Below, piece after piece: positions 1-10,832 of a stretch of DNA of 64,000 bases (position 1 is the first letter of the stretch; every line of letters begins with the position of its first letter). Location: positions 61,206,416 to 61,270,415 of the forward strand of contig CM064871.1 in the NCBI GenBank assembly GCA_032719365.1, written 5' to 3'. The DNA comes from Prinsepia uniflora. Lineage: Eukaryota; Streptophyta; Magnoliopsida; Rosales; Rosaceae. Below the pieces are notes generated by a model that was given only the letters and a program-made list of their open reading frames with translations, made no database searches and was not told where the DNA came from. Both the position numbers and the translations under genes were made by a program.

Positions 1-99
1 TTCAAATTGTCTCGTACAAGATAATTCCACTTGCTCGAGCTTATATCGGACATCCTTTTATAAGGACAGCATGCAAAGCATTGCACGGTCATGACTTAC

Positions 100-1593
100 C
101 CATTGGCATAAGGGGACGCTCCGCGAGTAGGGCGATATGGAGGAGACCTGCTGTAGCTGCGTCCACGTCGAGGAGGTGTGACACTACGGCGTCGTGGAGG
201 AGATCTTCTCCTTCGTGGACTATAGCTTCTGCCACAAGATAAAATGTTTATGTGTAACATATCCAATCACTTCTATCAAAACAAAATATTCTCAGCCCCA
301 AAGTCAACAAGCATTAGGAATCTTTGGCAGCCACAAAGCAATTAGTACCGAACAATTATTAGGCTTGAGTCAGAATTATGTATCAAATATCCAAATTTTC
401 AATTTTTCAGCTCCCGTTTCTAAATGAGCTGAGAAATGAAGCCCAAGAAGGATGCAACGAAGAAGAGTAAGACGTATAAACAAGATAGACTCATACAACT
501 TAACTCCCTGCCCAGGACCAGTCAATCCATCAGCAGCATAAGTGGAAATGCAGCTTGCAATCGAAACAAACAAGAAAAATTTCAAAAGACATGTGCATAA
601 TACAGAGGACACTTAAGAAAGATTGATTTTCAACACACCTGCGCCCATAACCATCGTAACTGGGGCTTCTGCGACGCCGAAGTGGGGATGGACTCCGGCG
701 TCTTCCACCACCCCCTCCTCGTGAACCAACGCGCAGGCGACATTCTCGGGCAAAATGGCCAGGTTCACCACACTCGTAACACTTTAAGTCTTCACCTCCA
801 CCACGCCCACGTCCACCACCACCGCGACCTCCACCACCCTTAGAATTGTGAGAAAGCTCCACACGCCAACTATTTTTCCCTATAGAAAAAAAGGGAGATA
901 GATAGTATGAGAATTTACAATATGACATTGAAGATAATATCGTAATTGTTGATGATATTGGTGATAATAATAACAAACAACTGAAATACATTGACATACA
1001 CTCATATATGGAATATAATGGACACATCTCCTATAATGGACATATCTCCTACAATGGACATATCTCCTCATGGATGATAACCAGCATGCCAAAAGATAAG
1101 TAAAAGGCATTTGATATCATCCACTGGTGGCTCAATAAATTATGACCCATAGTAGAAAAAGAAATCTGGTGTCAAGCACCAATTTGAGGTTTTGCTACCG
1201 TTTCGATACAAGACAATGAAACTAATAACTAAAGAACACAAGAACCAAAAAAACACAGGCCAAAACTACAAAGTTGGAATGGGAGTGCTGGACAAACCAT
1301 CCAGTGCCTGAATTGCATCTAGAGCATCCCTGCGATCGTCAAATTCAATGAATGCATATCCTGGTGGTCTTCGAGCAACCCACACACTGTCATCATAATT
1401 AGTACAAAATGCCCGAATAATAAATCCCATTGGACCTTGAAAAAAAGTAACACATTCAAATCATGTAAAAAGTAGAGGTAAATTAGTAGAAATTGAAAGT
1501 AAACCTGCGAAGAACACCGAACATCCGAAATTCACCTTCCAGTTCCCTTTCATTCACTCGGGGATCCAAATTCCCAACGTAAACCCGAGTCAT
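100..1593 (-). CDS. RSZ21/RSZ22-type SR splicing factor, four exons seen, 3' end off window
   Basis: This is a nuclear pre-mRNA splicing factor of the plant one-zinc-knuckle SR subfamily (homologues of human SRSF7). Four coding exons join in frame on the minus strand: 1593-1505, 1386-1298, 879-639 and 228-100, all with GT/AG borders, giving 182 codons. Exons 1-2 encode an RRM (RNP-2 VYVGNL, RNP-1 region PGYAFIEF, about residues 2-71). Exon 3 encodes a Gly/Arg hinge and a CX2CX4HX4C knuckle, CYECGEPGHFAREC, at about 93-106. Exons 3-4 carry an Arg/Ser-rich tail. The ATG was chosen because it gives the family start MTRVYVGNLDP. The last donor, GGTAAGT at 100-94, interrupts the family's YANG-N-G motif, so a final exon coding a few residues should lie left of base 1. 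Family identity is near certain. The choice between RSZ21, RSZ22 and RSZ22a is open. Confidence 0.93.
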
Positions 1594-1613
1594 CGACGCA
1601 AAACCAAATTCAG

Positions 1614-2002
1614 CTTAAAGAGAAACAATCATATATGAAAAATTCACCCAAAAAAGACAAATTAATTTCCTTTATGGATTCCGAAAACAATCAGAAGGTC
1701 TATAGCTATCGAAAGCCTATACCATGTGAAACGGACAGAGTGATAAAGAGAAAAGTTTCCTCGAATATTACCTCGAAAAAATCCCTAGAATTTGTGAGAG
1801 AAAATCGATCGGAGCAAAAACGAAGAGAATTGGGTGCTCTGCACGTCAAATTGCAGAGCGCTAATAAAACCCTAGAAACCAGACACTACGTTGCGTTTTG
1901 GTTCCGCGCGTGTTCTTATAATGCTCCCTGCCTTGGATTTAAAAGGGTCTGAGACTTCGAGTTGTAAAGCCCAATTGACTCTACTGATTCCTAAGGGCCC
2001 AA
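1614..2002 (-). promoter_or_regulatory. Leader intron, 5' leader exon and core promoter of the SR gene
   Basis: A leader intron is inferred at 1771-1614 (donor GAG|GTAATA, acceptor TTTAAG|CTG), 20 bases before the start codon. Upstream on the minus strand a TATA-like TATAAGA covers 1920-1914, so transcription should start near 1885-1890. A telo-box (AAACCCTA on the plus strand) lies at 1867-1874, and two site-II-like GGGCY motifs lie at 1966-1975 and 1995-2002. Telo-box plus site II is a known pairing in plant housekeeping and RNA-processing promoters. The motifs are visible; their use here is inferred. Confidence 0.55.
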
Positions 2003-3373
2003 ACTCGTAATGCGGTATATGCGGCATGTCGTTACATGTTCAGCCACTAATATTATTAAAGGATATTGTTTTACATGCCCCGTTAGGAACTGAATATCCA
2101 TCGATATTCGTGTTCCTATCTAAAATATTTATCTCGTATTACAAGCCGAATATTCCAAGGTAATCCTAATTGGATCTTCGGCGAAACCTGTTATGCAGAA
2201 GTAAGGGAGGTGGACCACTCGTGAGGATCTCTTTTGTTGTGATGGGTGTAGAGATGCTGGATGGACTAAGAGCAGTAGGCCCTGATGCTGCGGTCAATCC
2301 TTAAATGGGAAGACCAAGAAGCAAATGGGCTTTCTCAGCTCGAGAGTGGACATGTCACTAGTAGAGAAACTACTACTAGACAGTGTAGGTTGGTTCTGTT
2401 TTCGGTCCAAGAACTTTTCTTCTGATCAAAACAATCAAGGGGCAGGCAGACAAGATTTCTCCTACTCTGTTCTTTTCTATGTCTTTTTTAAGGACTTAAC
2501 ATTCTTTTTCCAGTATTGTCAAACTAATGAATTTTATTTCACCATGATACTCTCATTGGCGACGTTGTTATTTCAGTTTGTTAAGAGAGTTAGTGGTCCC
2601 AGGTTCTCTCGAGTCGAAATCAAAGTAATCGGACCAACGCACAAAGATGGTATCCCGACCTGTGAAGTCGAAAACCACATTCGGATGGTATGTCCCAAGA
2701 ACCAATTACTTACTTAAGAAAATCTAGTTTTTATATTGAAATGAATGTGGTAGTAAAAATACAAGAATGTAAAAATACTTGAATTTAAACAAACTGAAGT
2801 TACAAGTGCAAAGAAGTAAATTATTCCTGTCGTGCTCCAAACTCGTAATAAGCAAAAAGTTTTGGGATTCATTAACTGAAAAGAATATCAGTCGAAAATC
2901 ATGTCATACGATGGTAGGGCACTCAAATGTGACGGCGATACGTCGAAAGGGAGAGTTGAATTCCTCAGTGATCAGCCATTAGTTGGCAATTGGGATGACT
3001 TTCCGTAGGGCGGTATTCAGGATGGTTTTCCGTAGAAATGGTGACCGAACACTATCCGCGAACCGGTAGTCGGGATGACTTTTCGTGAACTAGTAGTTGA
3101 TGATATCAACCCTTATGACTCGAAGTGGTCAGGAAGAAGGTTCATCTCCTTCGAACTTCCCCTGAAAGTCCATGAACTGGTCAGTTAGGATGAAGGCAAC
3201 CTTTATGACACAGATGGTCAGAAAGAAGGTTTATGCAGGGAATGGAGCTTAACCATTATGACAACGCTGCTAGAGTGGTCAAAAAGATAGTTAGACAGTT
3301 GCATAAATGCCTCGAAAGGGTGAGAAGAGAAGTTGCATCTTGATTTTATGGGTCGAAAGAAGCAGTTTTTGCC
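2003..3373. other. Intergenic stretch, no recognisable gene
   Basis: No open frame here resembles a known protein. Around 2985-3300 short phrases recur imperfectly, such as GTGGTCAG followed by AAGAAGGTT, and GGATGAC followed by TTTTCGTG. These could be a decayed repeat. Nothing else stands out. Confidence 0.4.
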
Positions 3374-3378
3374 ACAAG

Positions 3379-3710
3379 TGTCAGGCCCAACCCTCCTCGG
3401 TCAGGACTCGACTCATCTAGCACGATATTGTCCACTTTGGGCCTCCTTACCTTTACCCTCACGGTTTTGTTTTCGGGAGCTCATGGTGCAACTTCCCAGG
3501 GGGTCACCCATCATGGAATTGCACCAGCCTCAACTCGCTTAACTTTGGGGTTTAAATCCCCCCCAAAGTCACTTAAGCTCTCAAAAGGCCTCGTACTAAA
3601 TAGGTGTGTGCCTACACCTTTAAGGCACACCACCATTCCCCTCCCAGACCATTCCCCCCTCACAGGAATGTGGGATCGTTCACCGTTCCCTCCAGGACAC
3701 GGGTCTTACA
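3379..3710. mobile_element. Cassandra-type TRIM, solo LTR (332 bp)
   Basis: The segment starts TGTCAGGCCC and ends GGTCTTACA, so it has the TG...CA termini of an LTR. It is flanked by a perfect 5-bp duplication, ACAAG, at 3374-3378 and 3711-3715. It contains the phrase GATATTGTCCACTTTGGGC and a 5S rRNA-like block, both typical of Cassandra terminal-repeat retrotransposons in miniature. No second LTR, primer site or polypurine tract adjoins it, so it is a solo LTR left by LTR-LTR recombination. Orientation is left open because only the LTR remains. Confidence 0.85.
3490..3546 (-). promoter_or_regulatory. 5S rRNA-derived pol III promoter block in the Cassandra LTR
   Basis: Read on the minus strand, AAAGTTAAGCGAG (3546-3534) matches the box A region of plant 5S rRNA. 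The bases at 3512-3490, beginning GATGGGTGACC and ending CTGGGAAGTT, match the box C region. Spacing between them is shorter than in true 5S RNA and the 5' and 3' ends are unlike it, so this is a 5S-derived promoter, not a 5S gene. Such blocks are the defining mark of Cassandra; activity of this copy is unknown. Confidence 0.75.
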
Positions 3711-3715
3711 ACAAG

Positions 3716-5200
3716 GGTCAGCTGTTTTCAAACCATGAAACCTTGGTTAAAGGTGTTCATAGGTTTAGAAATTGATGGAGATCAATTTGGTGAGTTTTGA
3801 TTGGTTGATGTCCTTTGAGAAGCCAAGTCGCTCTCCATTTATAGGCAGTTGAGGGAGCTCTTCAACCTGCTGGATTGGGACCCACGCGGGACCTACCTCC
3901 ATTTTTTCAGTTAGGGTACTTCCCCTTTTGCCTCTATTTTCTTCCTATCCTGACAGCACCGCCCAAGTATTCTTCCTTTTTACACGCAAACTACTTGGTC
4001 TTAGACCAAAAATCGTTCCTTGGACCTTTAAATTCCGTGAGCCGCAACCTGGGCCCATAGGGGATTTTTTTGGGTGTCAATTGTCCGATTTTGAAATTTT
4101 TTGTGGAATGAAGAAAAATATTTTGGTATTTATAAAACTAACTCAAATATAAATAAAAAAGAGAAGTATCCAAACGCCCGATTAGCTACTTCTTTATTGT
4201 AGTATTTCCTCCTCTGAAACCTATCCAAAAAAAAATGTAAAGTACTTCGCCACGAAACACCGAAATAACTTCGAAACATAGCTCTAAAGTCATGAAAGAG
4301 GAGAGAGAGAGAGAGATATATATATATATATATATATAGGGTAGCGGGGTCTTGATTTTCAAAAGGAATAGAGCGGGAGAAGTCGTGGGGTGTGGGTCAG
4401 AGAACAAAGATGACAGAAGACAACGAGCTCTATTGAAAGGTATATAAATTTCAAGATATAGGATCGCAAGACCTTGGGTTGTAAAATTGAAAAAAATATT
4501 TAATTCAGAAATTGATTATTTAGTGATTATGGGTTGTTTAGGTAGCAGATTGTTCTTGTTTAATATATGAAAATGTTAATTAATTGATAGGAGAAAGTAA
4601 GTTTGGTTTCAAATTTTGAATGCAATGGAAGAATACATAAACGTTTAGGGAAGAAATGTCGCACAAAGTTGTTGGATATGAGTATGAAATGGAAAGTGTA
4701 AAGAACGTATGGTTATTAAAACATATGAGGACGATTTTATGTAGGTACTAATTAATATATAATGGGTATATATTTATGATATAAGTGTTAACTATATGCT
4801 AGAACAAGGCACTGTCATTGAGGTAAGAGTACCTATAGGATTAATATGTCACTCCAAAATCTGCCTTAGTTCTGATAAGAGTGTTATTTTTTTCTATATG
4901 GGCTAGAAGGGGTGAGCAAAGAAATTGAATTTAAAAATAAAATGTGAATAGGTTGATTGAATTAGCTCAGTGTATGTTTATAAGATGATGATAATAATGA
5001 ATTTTAATATGTGGAGAGAACGTGTGTGTTTGAATAATAGGTGAATATTAAGTTAATTGGGAAGATATAGAATGCTAAATTTGTATTTCATATAACGTTG
5101 AATTGGTTATAGGAAATGACGACGCAATTATAAGCTAATTCTAGCGGAGGTTGATATATATTCAATAAAAGCTCAAACTGCATCACAACCGAGTAGAATA
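3716..5200. other. Intergenic AT-rich stretch
   Basis: I see no supported gene. Near 3835-3850 the phrase CTCCATTTATAGGCAG looks like the TATA region of an LTR promoter, but no LTR ends could be paired with it. From about 4430 onward the DNA is strongly AT-rich and non-coding. Confidence 0.4.
4298..4338. repeat. Compound microsatellite (GA)n(TA)n
   Basis: A run of GA dinucleotides passes directly into a run of TA dinucleotides. It is likely to vary in length between individuals. Confidence 0.95.
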
Positions 5201-5571
5201 GTGAAGGGCATAAAGGTGAAACTGATAAGCTCCCACTTAGAAAAGTTCTGGAGCACATGCTTCAGTCACATTCTAGATATAGAAGACTTGCCTTGGAGCA
5301 GCTTCAATGTGCATGGACTGATTTCGCGTAAAATAACTGAGGGTGATGTTAATGAAGCTAAAAGGTTATGTTTCCTCGTTAGCAGGAAGGTTCACCAGTT
5401 CGCAACCAAAGATTTTTGTCTCATAACGGGACATACAAGTGGGGAAAAATAGTGAGCCAAGTAGGAGGATAAACGAGGAGTTTTTAGGATCGATGGAGAA
5501 TCTACAAGATTGGAATACTTACCCATGTGAGTCGGAATCATATGCAAAAACGCATCAATCCCTACCTAGAG
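5201..5571 (+). pseudogene. DUF1985-like transposon coding fragment, frameshifted
   Basis: An 83-residue frame (5201-5452) has the pattern of plant DUF1985 domains, which occur with Ulp1-type peptidases in MULE-derived and other plant repeats: CFSHILDI, then VHGLISRKI, then a LCFLVS block and FCLITGHTSG. After a stop at 5450-5452 the similarity seems to continue in another frame (RRINEEFLGSMENL, from about 5463). It is cut at 5571 by the LTR that starts at 5572. The match rests on remembered family patterns, not on a search. It is clearly not an intact gene. Confidence 0.5.
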
Positions 5572-8500
5572 TGTCAGGACCCGTCCCAAATCCTCTGGGA
5601 TTAACACGGGACGCGCCTGATCCCGTTTGACACGACGTGTCAGACCAGAGAAAATTCCGTCTCTAGCCCTCATTGGGGCTTCCAGAATACGCCAGGATCG
5701 TAGGAGGAGGAGTGTGATATCTCGTCTCTGCTACAGCCTGCATCCGCTATCAACCTGAAGGGCATTAAAACATCAAAAGTCGCGAGTGGACAAAATAAAC
5801 ATTTCATTAAAACATTTTCACATAAAGACCTTTATGCCATTCACTAAAAGCATATGCATGCATTCGAAAACCATTTATCAACACGTTCATAAACCAATTG
5901 AAAACATTTTCAAAACCTTTCAAGGGTTCATGCCCGGTCCCCATAAATCGTCATGAACCATAAATCCATTTATGGGTCTCCGAACCGAAATCACAAAAAC
6001 CCGTAAATCCATACATGTGGGTACTCAGCCTAAGACCATTCTCAGTGAAATACCAAAACATACAATACGGGGTCTCCACCCCAAATTGTCAGGACCCACC
6101 CCGGTTTCATCCCGAACACCGAGGTAAATCCTGCTCCCGTCTGACACCCCGACACACACAAAAGTAAATTCCCTATCAGACGCAGGAGAAATTATACTAC
6201 ATATCTCGAAAATTAAAGACACGCACACGGAAAATTAAAACACTCCGGGATCCCTCTCGTAACTTCTATGCCTCAGACGCTGTCTCGACGCCAGAACCCC
6301 GCACTAACTCCACAACCTAGAGGGCAGTTAAAACAGAAGGTGTGAGTGGACCATAAATAAAAGAAAAGTTTCCAAAACCATTTTATAAGAAAACCGGGTT
6401 TAGCTCTCCGTTTTGAAACCACATGCATAACTCAGTTATTAAAACAAGTATAAACCATATAACGATCCTCATAAGAACAGAAACACTATAAAGCACCATT
6501 AAGGAAATCATAGTATAAACATCATAAAACCGTATCATAAACCAAGAACATCAAATCATCATTTTCCGATCAAACCTGCTGGACCTATCCGAGTCTTTAA
6601 ACTCCCGAGTCTTTAAACTCAATCTAGGCCTCAATAATATCCGAGCCCTTAAACTCCCAAGTCTTTAAACTCAATAGGCCAACGGGGGAAATATCAATAT
6701 ATCCGAGTCTTTAAACTCCCGAGTCTTTAAACTCAATCCGGGTCTTTAAACCCAATCCGGGCCCGTCCCCCATCAATCAATATCCGGGTCTTTAAACCCA
6801 AAAACCAGATCCAGCAAATCCAATCCAAACCATTTAAAAACCATTTCTAAATCCATATCCAAACACGAATCCGAAATCACTGCTCTGATGCCCTTCCAGC
6901 ATCCTGAACCGTCATTTCGAACCTAAATCCGAAATTCCACTTTTCAACCTTAAAACCAAATCTCGTTACCGAAATCTGATTCTAAAACCGAAAATCCTTG
7001 ATCATCGAAATCACGTTCCAAAATCCATTTATAATCATTGAAAACCATTTATCATTTGAAATTCCAAAACCATAGCATCAATATTCAGAAATCAAATATT
7101 TCTCGTAAAACGTGCTGAAAACCGAACTTCCTCGAAAAAAATGTGCAATTATGTAAAATCAACAAAGCATATTCGATAATCATAAAATCACATATAAAAC
7201 CTCAAAACGATTATAGAAAACAGTTATGCATGCTCGAGTTTAGAGAAGGGGTCCACTCACAGTACCAAGCCCTCAATCGCGTCCCGAACGTCTCGTACGT
7301 TCCTCAGCTTCCTCAGTAACTCCTGATCCTGTCAACAACCGCCAAAGTACGTTACTAACACGTCTACGAAGGTCCATCTAATTTTCCCCAAAAATCACCT
7401 GGTCCTAAACGTAACGAACCGAAACCCTAAACCTTCAACCTCGCGGGGTAACATAGAATCGACGTCAGATCCTGAAATCAATTCCAACGGACTCGTCACA
7501 ACACCTAGAACAAAAACCTAGTTGACCGATTTCCCAACCGCCTCCGCACGCACTCCCACGCGCTGCCCAAAGTGGCTGCGCGTGGCCCTCACGCGCCAGC
7601 TACAGTGCCTTCGTCTACCTCTGGTCGACCCGGTTCGACATAGTTCCTACAAATCGAACCGGCGTCAGCGGTTCTCCGCCGTACCTGCACCAAAACACCT
7701 CCTTCCTTCACCATCTTCTTCGTCCAGACCTAAGCTATCCATCCCTCTCACTCAAACTCCTCGACTCAGCCTCTCACCCGTCGACTCAAGCTCAAACAGA
7801 AACCCGAACACCTGCCCTGTTTCACGATCCGTCCAACCCGGTCACCCCCCGTCACGGTAACCACCGTAGACGGTTCCTAGAACCTCTCTGAACCTCACCT
7901 TACTCACCAAAACCGTCGACTCACTCCCTAAGTCCACGACTCTACGTTTGAAGCAAAACGGAAAAACAGAGCACACAGGGTACTCTCTGTCGTCTAGCCT
8001 CCGTCGTGCACTTCCCCGTCACGGCTGCACAACCAGAAGACACCCAAGACTCTACTGAGTTCCCTAGACCTCACTAGACTCCTCGATTCAACCCATAAAG
8101 CCATGACTTCTGATTTGAAAATCGACGGCAAAGCAGAGCATCAAAAGGGGAAACAAGAAATTACCTGCCTCCTGTCGCCGTCGTGAGCTCAGCCGTGAGG
8201 ACACGGCTCCTCCAGTCCACCTCCAGCCTCTGGACACCTCCACGAGTCCAATTGCACCGTACACGGCCACACCACCACCACGATCTCTCTGTTCACTTTG
8301 TTTTCCTCCCTGGTTTTCCCGTGGCTCTCAACTCACCCACACACAACCACCACACCGTCTAACCTTCTCACTGTCTCCCTCTCCATCTCTGATCACTCAC
8401 CCCCTCACCAAATCACACAACTCACACAAAACACCGTCCAATTCTCCCAACTCTCTCCCTCTGTTTCTGTCTAGTTCGAAGAACAAACACGAACACACAC

Positions 8501-9777
8501 ACATAAGTACCCCGAATAATTGGGACCGTGTTCCCCTGAACCAACCAGAACCCCTACACGTGTCACCATCCTCCCTTCTCCCTCACAAATGGCTCAATCT
8601 CAGCTATCCATCTGTCCCTCTCTGCTGCACAAATCCCAGAGCACAAAGACCAAAATGCCCTTTCTTTTAAGTCAAATTTACGGTTTTATCCTTACCTTTC
8701 TAGACCCGTATCCCATACATCGTAAGTCCGATGAATACGTACCGCCTGTCATTGAACTCAGGACAACGAGATCTACCTAACGATCCTAGGTCAACAAGTC
8801 AAAACCCGTTCATACGAAAAGTCAACTTTTCCCCCTATTTTAACCAAATTACGGTTATGCCCACAACCTTCTGAACATCATAACTTCCTCCACGGATTTC
8901 GGAATCAGGCGTGCCACCTGCCTACGGATTCATGACGTCCTAAATTACGTCTTGGTCATCGATCAAAACCCAATTGACCGCTCGAACTAAAAGTCAACTT
9001 TTTACCCGAACTAGGGGCAAAATCGTCATTCTACCCTAACGACCTTATCAGAACCAACTAACCCCCAATTAAATTTACTAATCTCACCTTAATCACTGTC
9101 TTAACCTTAATTCCCGGGACAGGTCGTTACACAAATCACTTTCTGTAAACCACATACGTATCAATATATGTATAACCCATCCGCGGCACTTCCGAGAAGA
9201 TGCCAACTCGGGGCACACAGCCCCTAGGGAACACATCCCCGATACATGTCACGATATCATCTTTATACTAGTGTGCACACTACTCGAGGTCTCACTCCGA
9301 GTCTTCTCCCAGGAATTCTCCATCTGGGAGGCTCTATCTTCGGACCTAGTCCGATCATCTCTCCGAAATCTAGTCCGGGACCACATCATAACTCATAACT
9401 CCCACTCCTGGAACGGGATCCCTATGGGGATACCCATTCTGGTCTGTGGATCGTGACTCTCCATGTCGACGTATGGAGGAGACCATATAATCATATGGAG
9501 GGTTCATATTCATTTTCCAAATACTTTCTTCCTCAAAACATTTCTCAATTGGGTCTCATACCTGATTCACCTCAACAGGATTCCTCGAATCCGATTCAAA
9601 TCCATTTCACAGGCCTCAGCCTAAATCCACAGTTTAATAGGGTCTCATGCCAGAATTCTCATTTCATAAACCGAACTGGGACTCAAGCCTGATTTCACAA
9701 TCAACTGGGCATCAAGCCCGATACCACAGCTAACTGGTCCCTAAGCCCGAAACCACAAAGCAACGGGGCATCAAGCC
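5572..9777 (-). mobile_element. 3' (left) LTR of the derivative, interrupted and truncated
   Basis: The LTR starts TGTCAGGACCC at 5572 and aligns with the right LTR up to 6086. It resumes at 9137 after the inserted solo LTR and stops matching at 9777, where the right copy continues for another 1.4 kb. The first 500 bases differ from the right copy at many sites, whereas 9287-9777 appears identical to 15234-15724 (see findings). Short frames inside it are LTR sequence and not genes. Confidence 0.8.
6087..9131 (-). mobile_element. Solo Tekay-type LTR (3045 bp), duplication CAAAT
   Basis: On the minus strand it starts TGTAACGACC and ends GGGTCCTGACA. The 5-bp duplication CAAAT is perfect (6082-6086 and 9132-9136), and the neighbouring 3' LTR resumes exactly after it. 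The interior has the family landmarks: GAGTCTTTAAACTC repeats at about 6590-6800, TGCATGC motifs, and the U3 block near 8900 carrying GTGCCACCTG. No internal domain is attached, so it is a solo LTR. Confidence 0.9.
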
Positions 9778-10828
9778 AGAGGTATGGTCAACCGTAGTCA
9801 ACCAACACCAATCCACAATGGACTCTCAAGTCCTCAACTCAACTGGACACCATCCACGCGCCCGTGAATACTGTTTATGTAGGTACACTCATTCCAAGTG
9901 GAATTCACGCGACTCAAGGTTAAACCTCGTATACTATTTCCGGATGTGCACAAACGACCTCCAACACTCGTATCCCATACCTTTAATCATTCTGATCTAA
10001 CTCTGACTCACAGAATTGGTCGGAATCCACTGACATCGGTCGGTAGGCTAAACAGATCGCAACGTCTGTCGTGATCTGAAGCCAAATCTCTGCGTACTAC
10101 CATATCTAACCAACTGACCCATACGTCATGTGACGTCACACATGTTATCCATTTATATCTTTTCATCTGAATGTCACTTAGGCCTTTCAACCTTAACGTT
10201 ACTACTCCTGGGCACACACTCGCACCCCAAGTCTCGTATCATCAGGGAACTGGTCACCAAACCAATTACTCCTAGTGCCTCGCACTGAGCCACTCGGGAT
10301 CTTCTCTGTCCCGCTCAGTGCCCATCGGACTCATAGGCTCGCCACACTGAGCACATCTACTATTCCATATGCATACTGGTTCGCACGTCCCAACTCTATG
10401 GAATCAACTCCAGCACTCGCACTCGTGCAATCCATCCAAGGATATCTAGGGTACCTGTCACTCATCCAGGTATATCCTACTCGTCACAGTCACCTCACAG
10501 AGGTAATATGGCAAGTGTGCCAACACCCAACGTCAGCATCTCATTCTGCGATCGCACTCAGTCGTAACCGAGTCGAATCCAGAATCTATCCTCGTATTGT
10601 GCGTCACTCAAGCACCTCGTATCATCCTCACGACTGACGAATCCCATCATCACAATTGTCACGGTAACCTAAGTCCATCCAACTCGATAAGACTTGATCA
10701 CGTCAATCGATAGCAGCGTCTGCCACAACCTCTTGCAGACCAATCTCAGAAACATTCTGCTACCGAAACTCCTAATCCATGCGGTAGTCTCACCGCCAGT
10801 ACCAACCACTCCACATGCAACATCCACC
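9778..10828 (-). other. Non-coding internal/leader sequence of the derivative, left part
   Basis: This GC-balanced DNA lies between the truncated 3' LTR and the inserted solo LTR. Neither strand carries a frame with gag, protease, RT or integrase motifs. By position it is what remains of the internal region; its exact border with the LTR is uncertain. Confidence 0.5.
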
Positions 10829-10832
10829 GATC

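Noticed and set aside
530..1027. A 165-residue minus-strand open frame as a separate gene
   Set aside because: Only its middle (879-639) is coding, as exon 3 of the SR gene. The ends are translated introns.
1635..1952. A 105-residue plus-strand frame
   Set aside because: It lies antisense in the SR gene's leader intron, leader exon and promoter and has no protein-family resemblance.
3490..3546. A true 5S rRNA gene
   Set aside because: Only box-like blocks match, the spacing is short, and the block sits inside an LTR with its own target duplication.
3835..3850. A copia-type LTR promoter around the TTTATAGG phrase
   Set aside because: No paired LTR ends, primer site or polypurine tract could be found.
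7522..7860. A 112-residue Pro/Ser-rich plus-strand frame
   Set aside because: It lies wholly inside the minus-strand solo LTR, in its GC-rich zone. Low-complexity composition explains the open frame.
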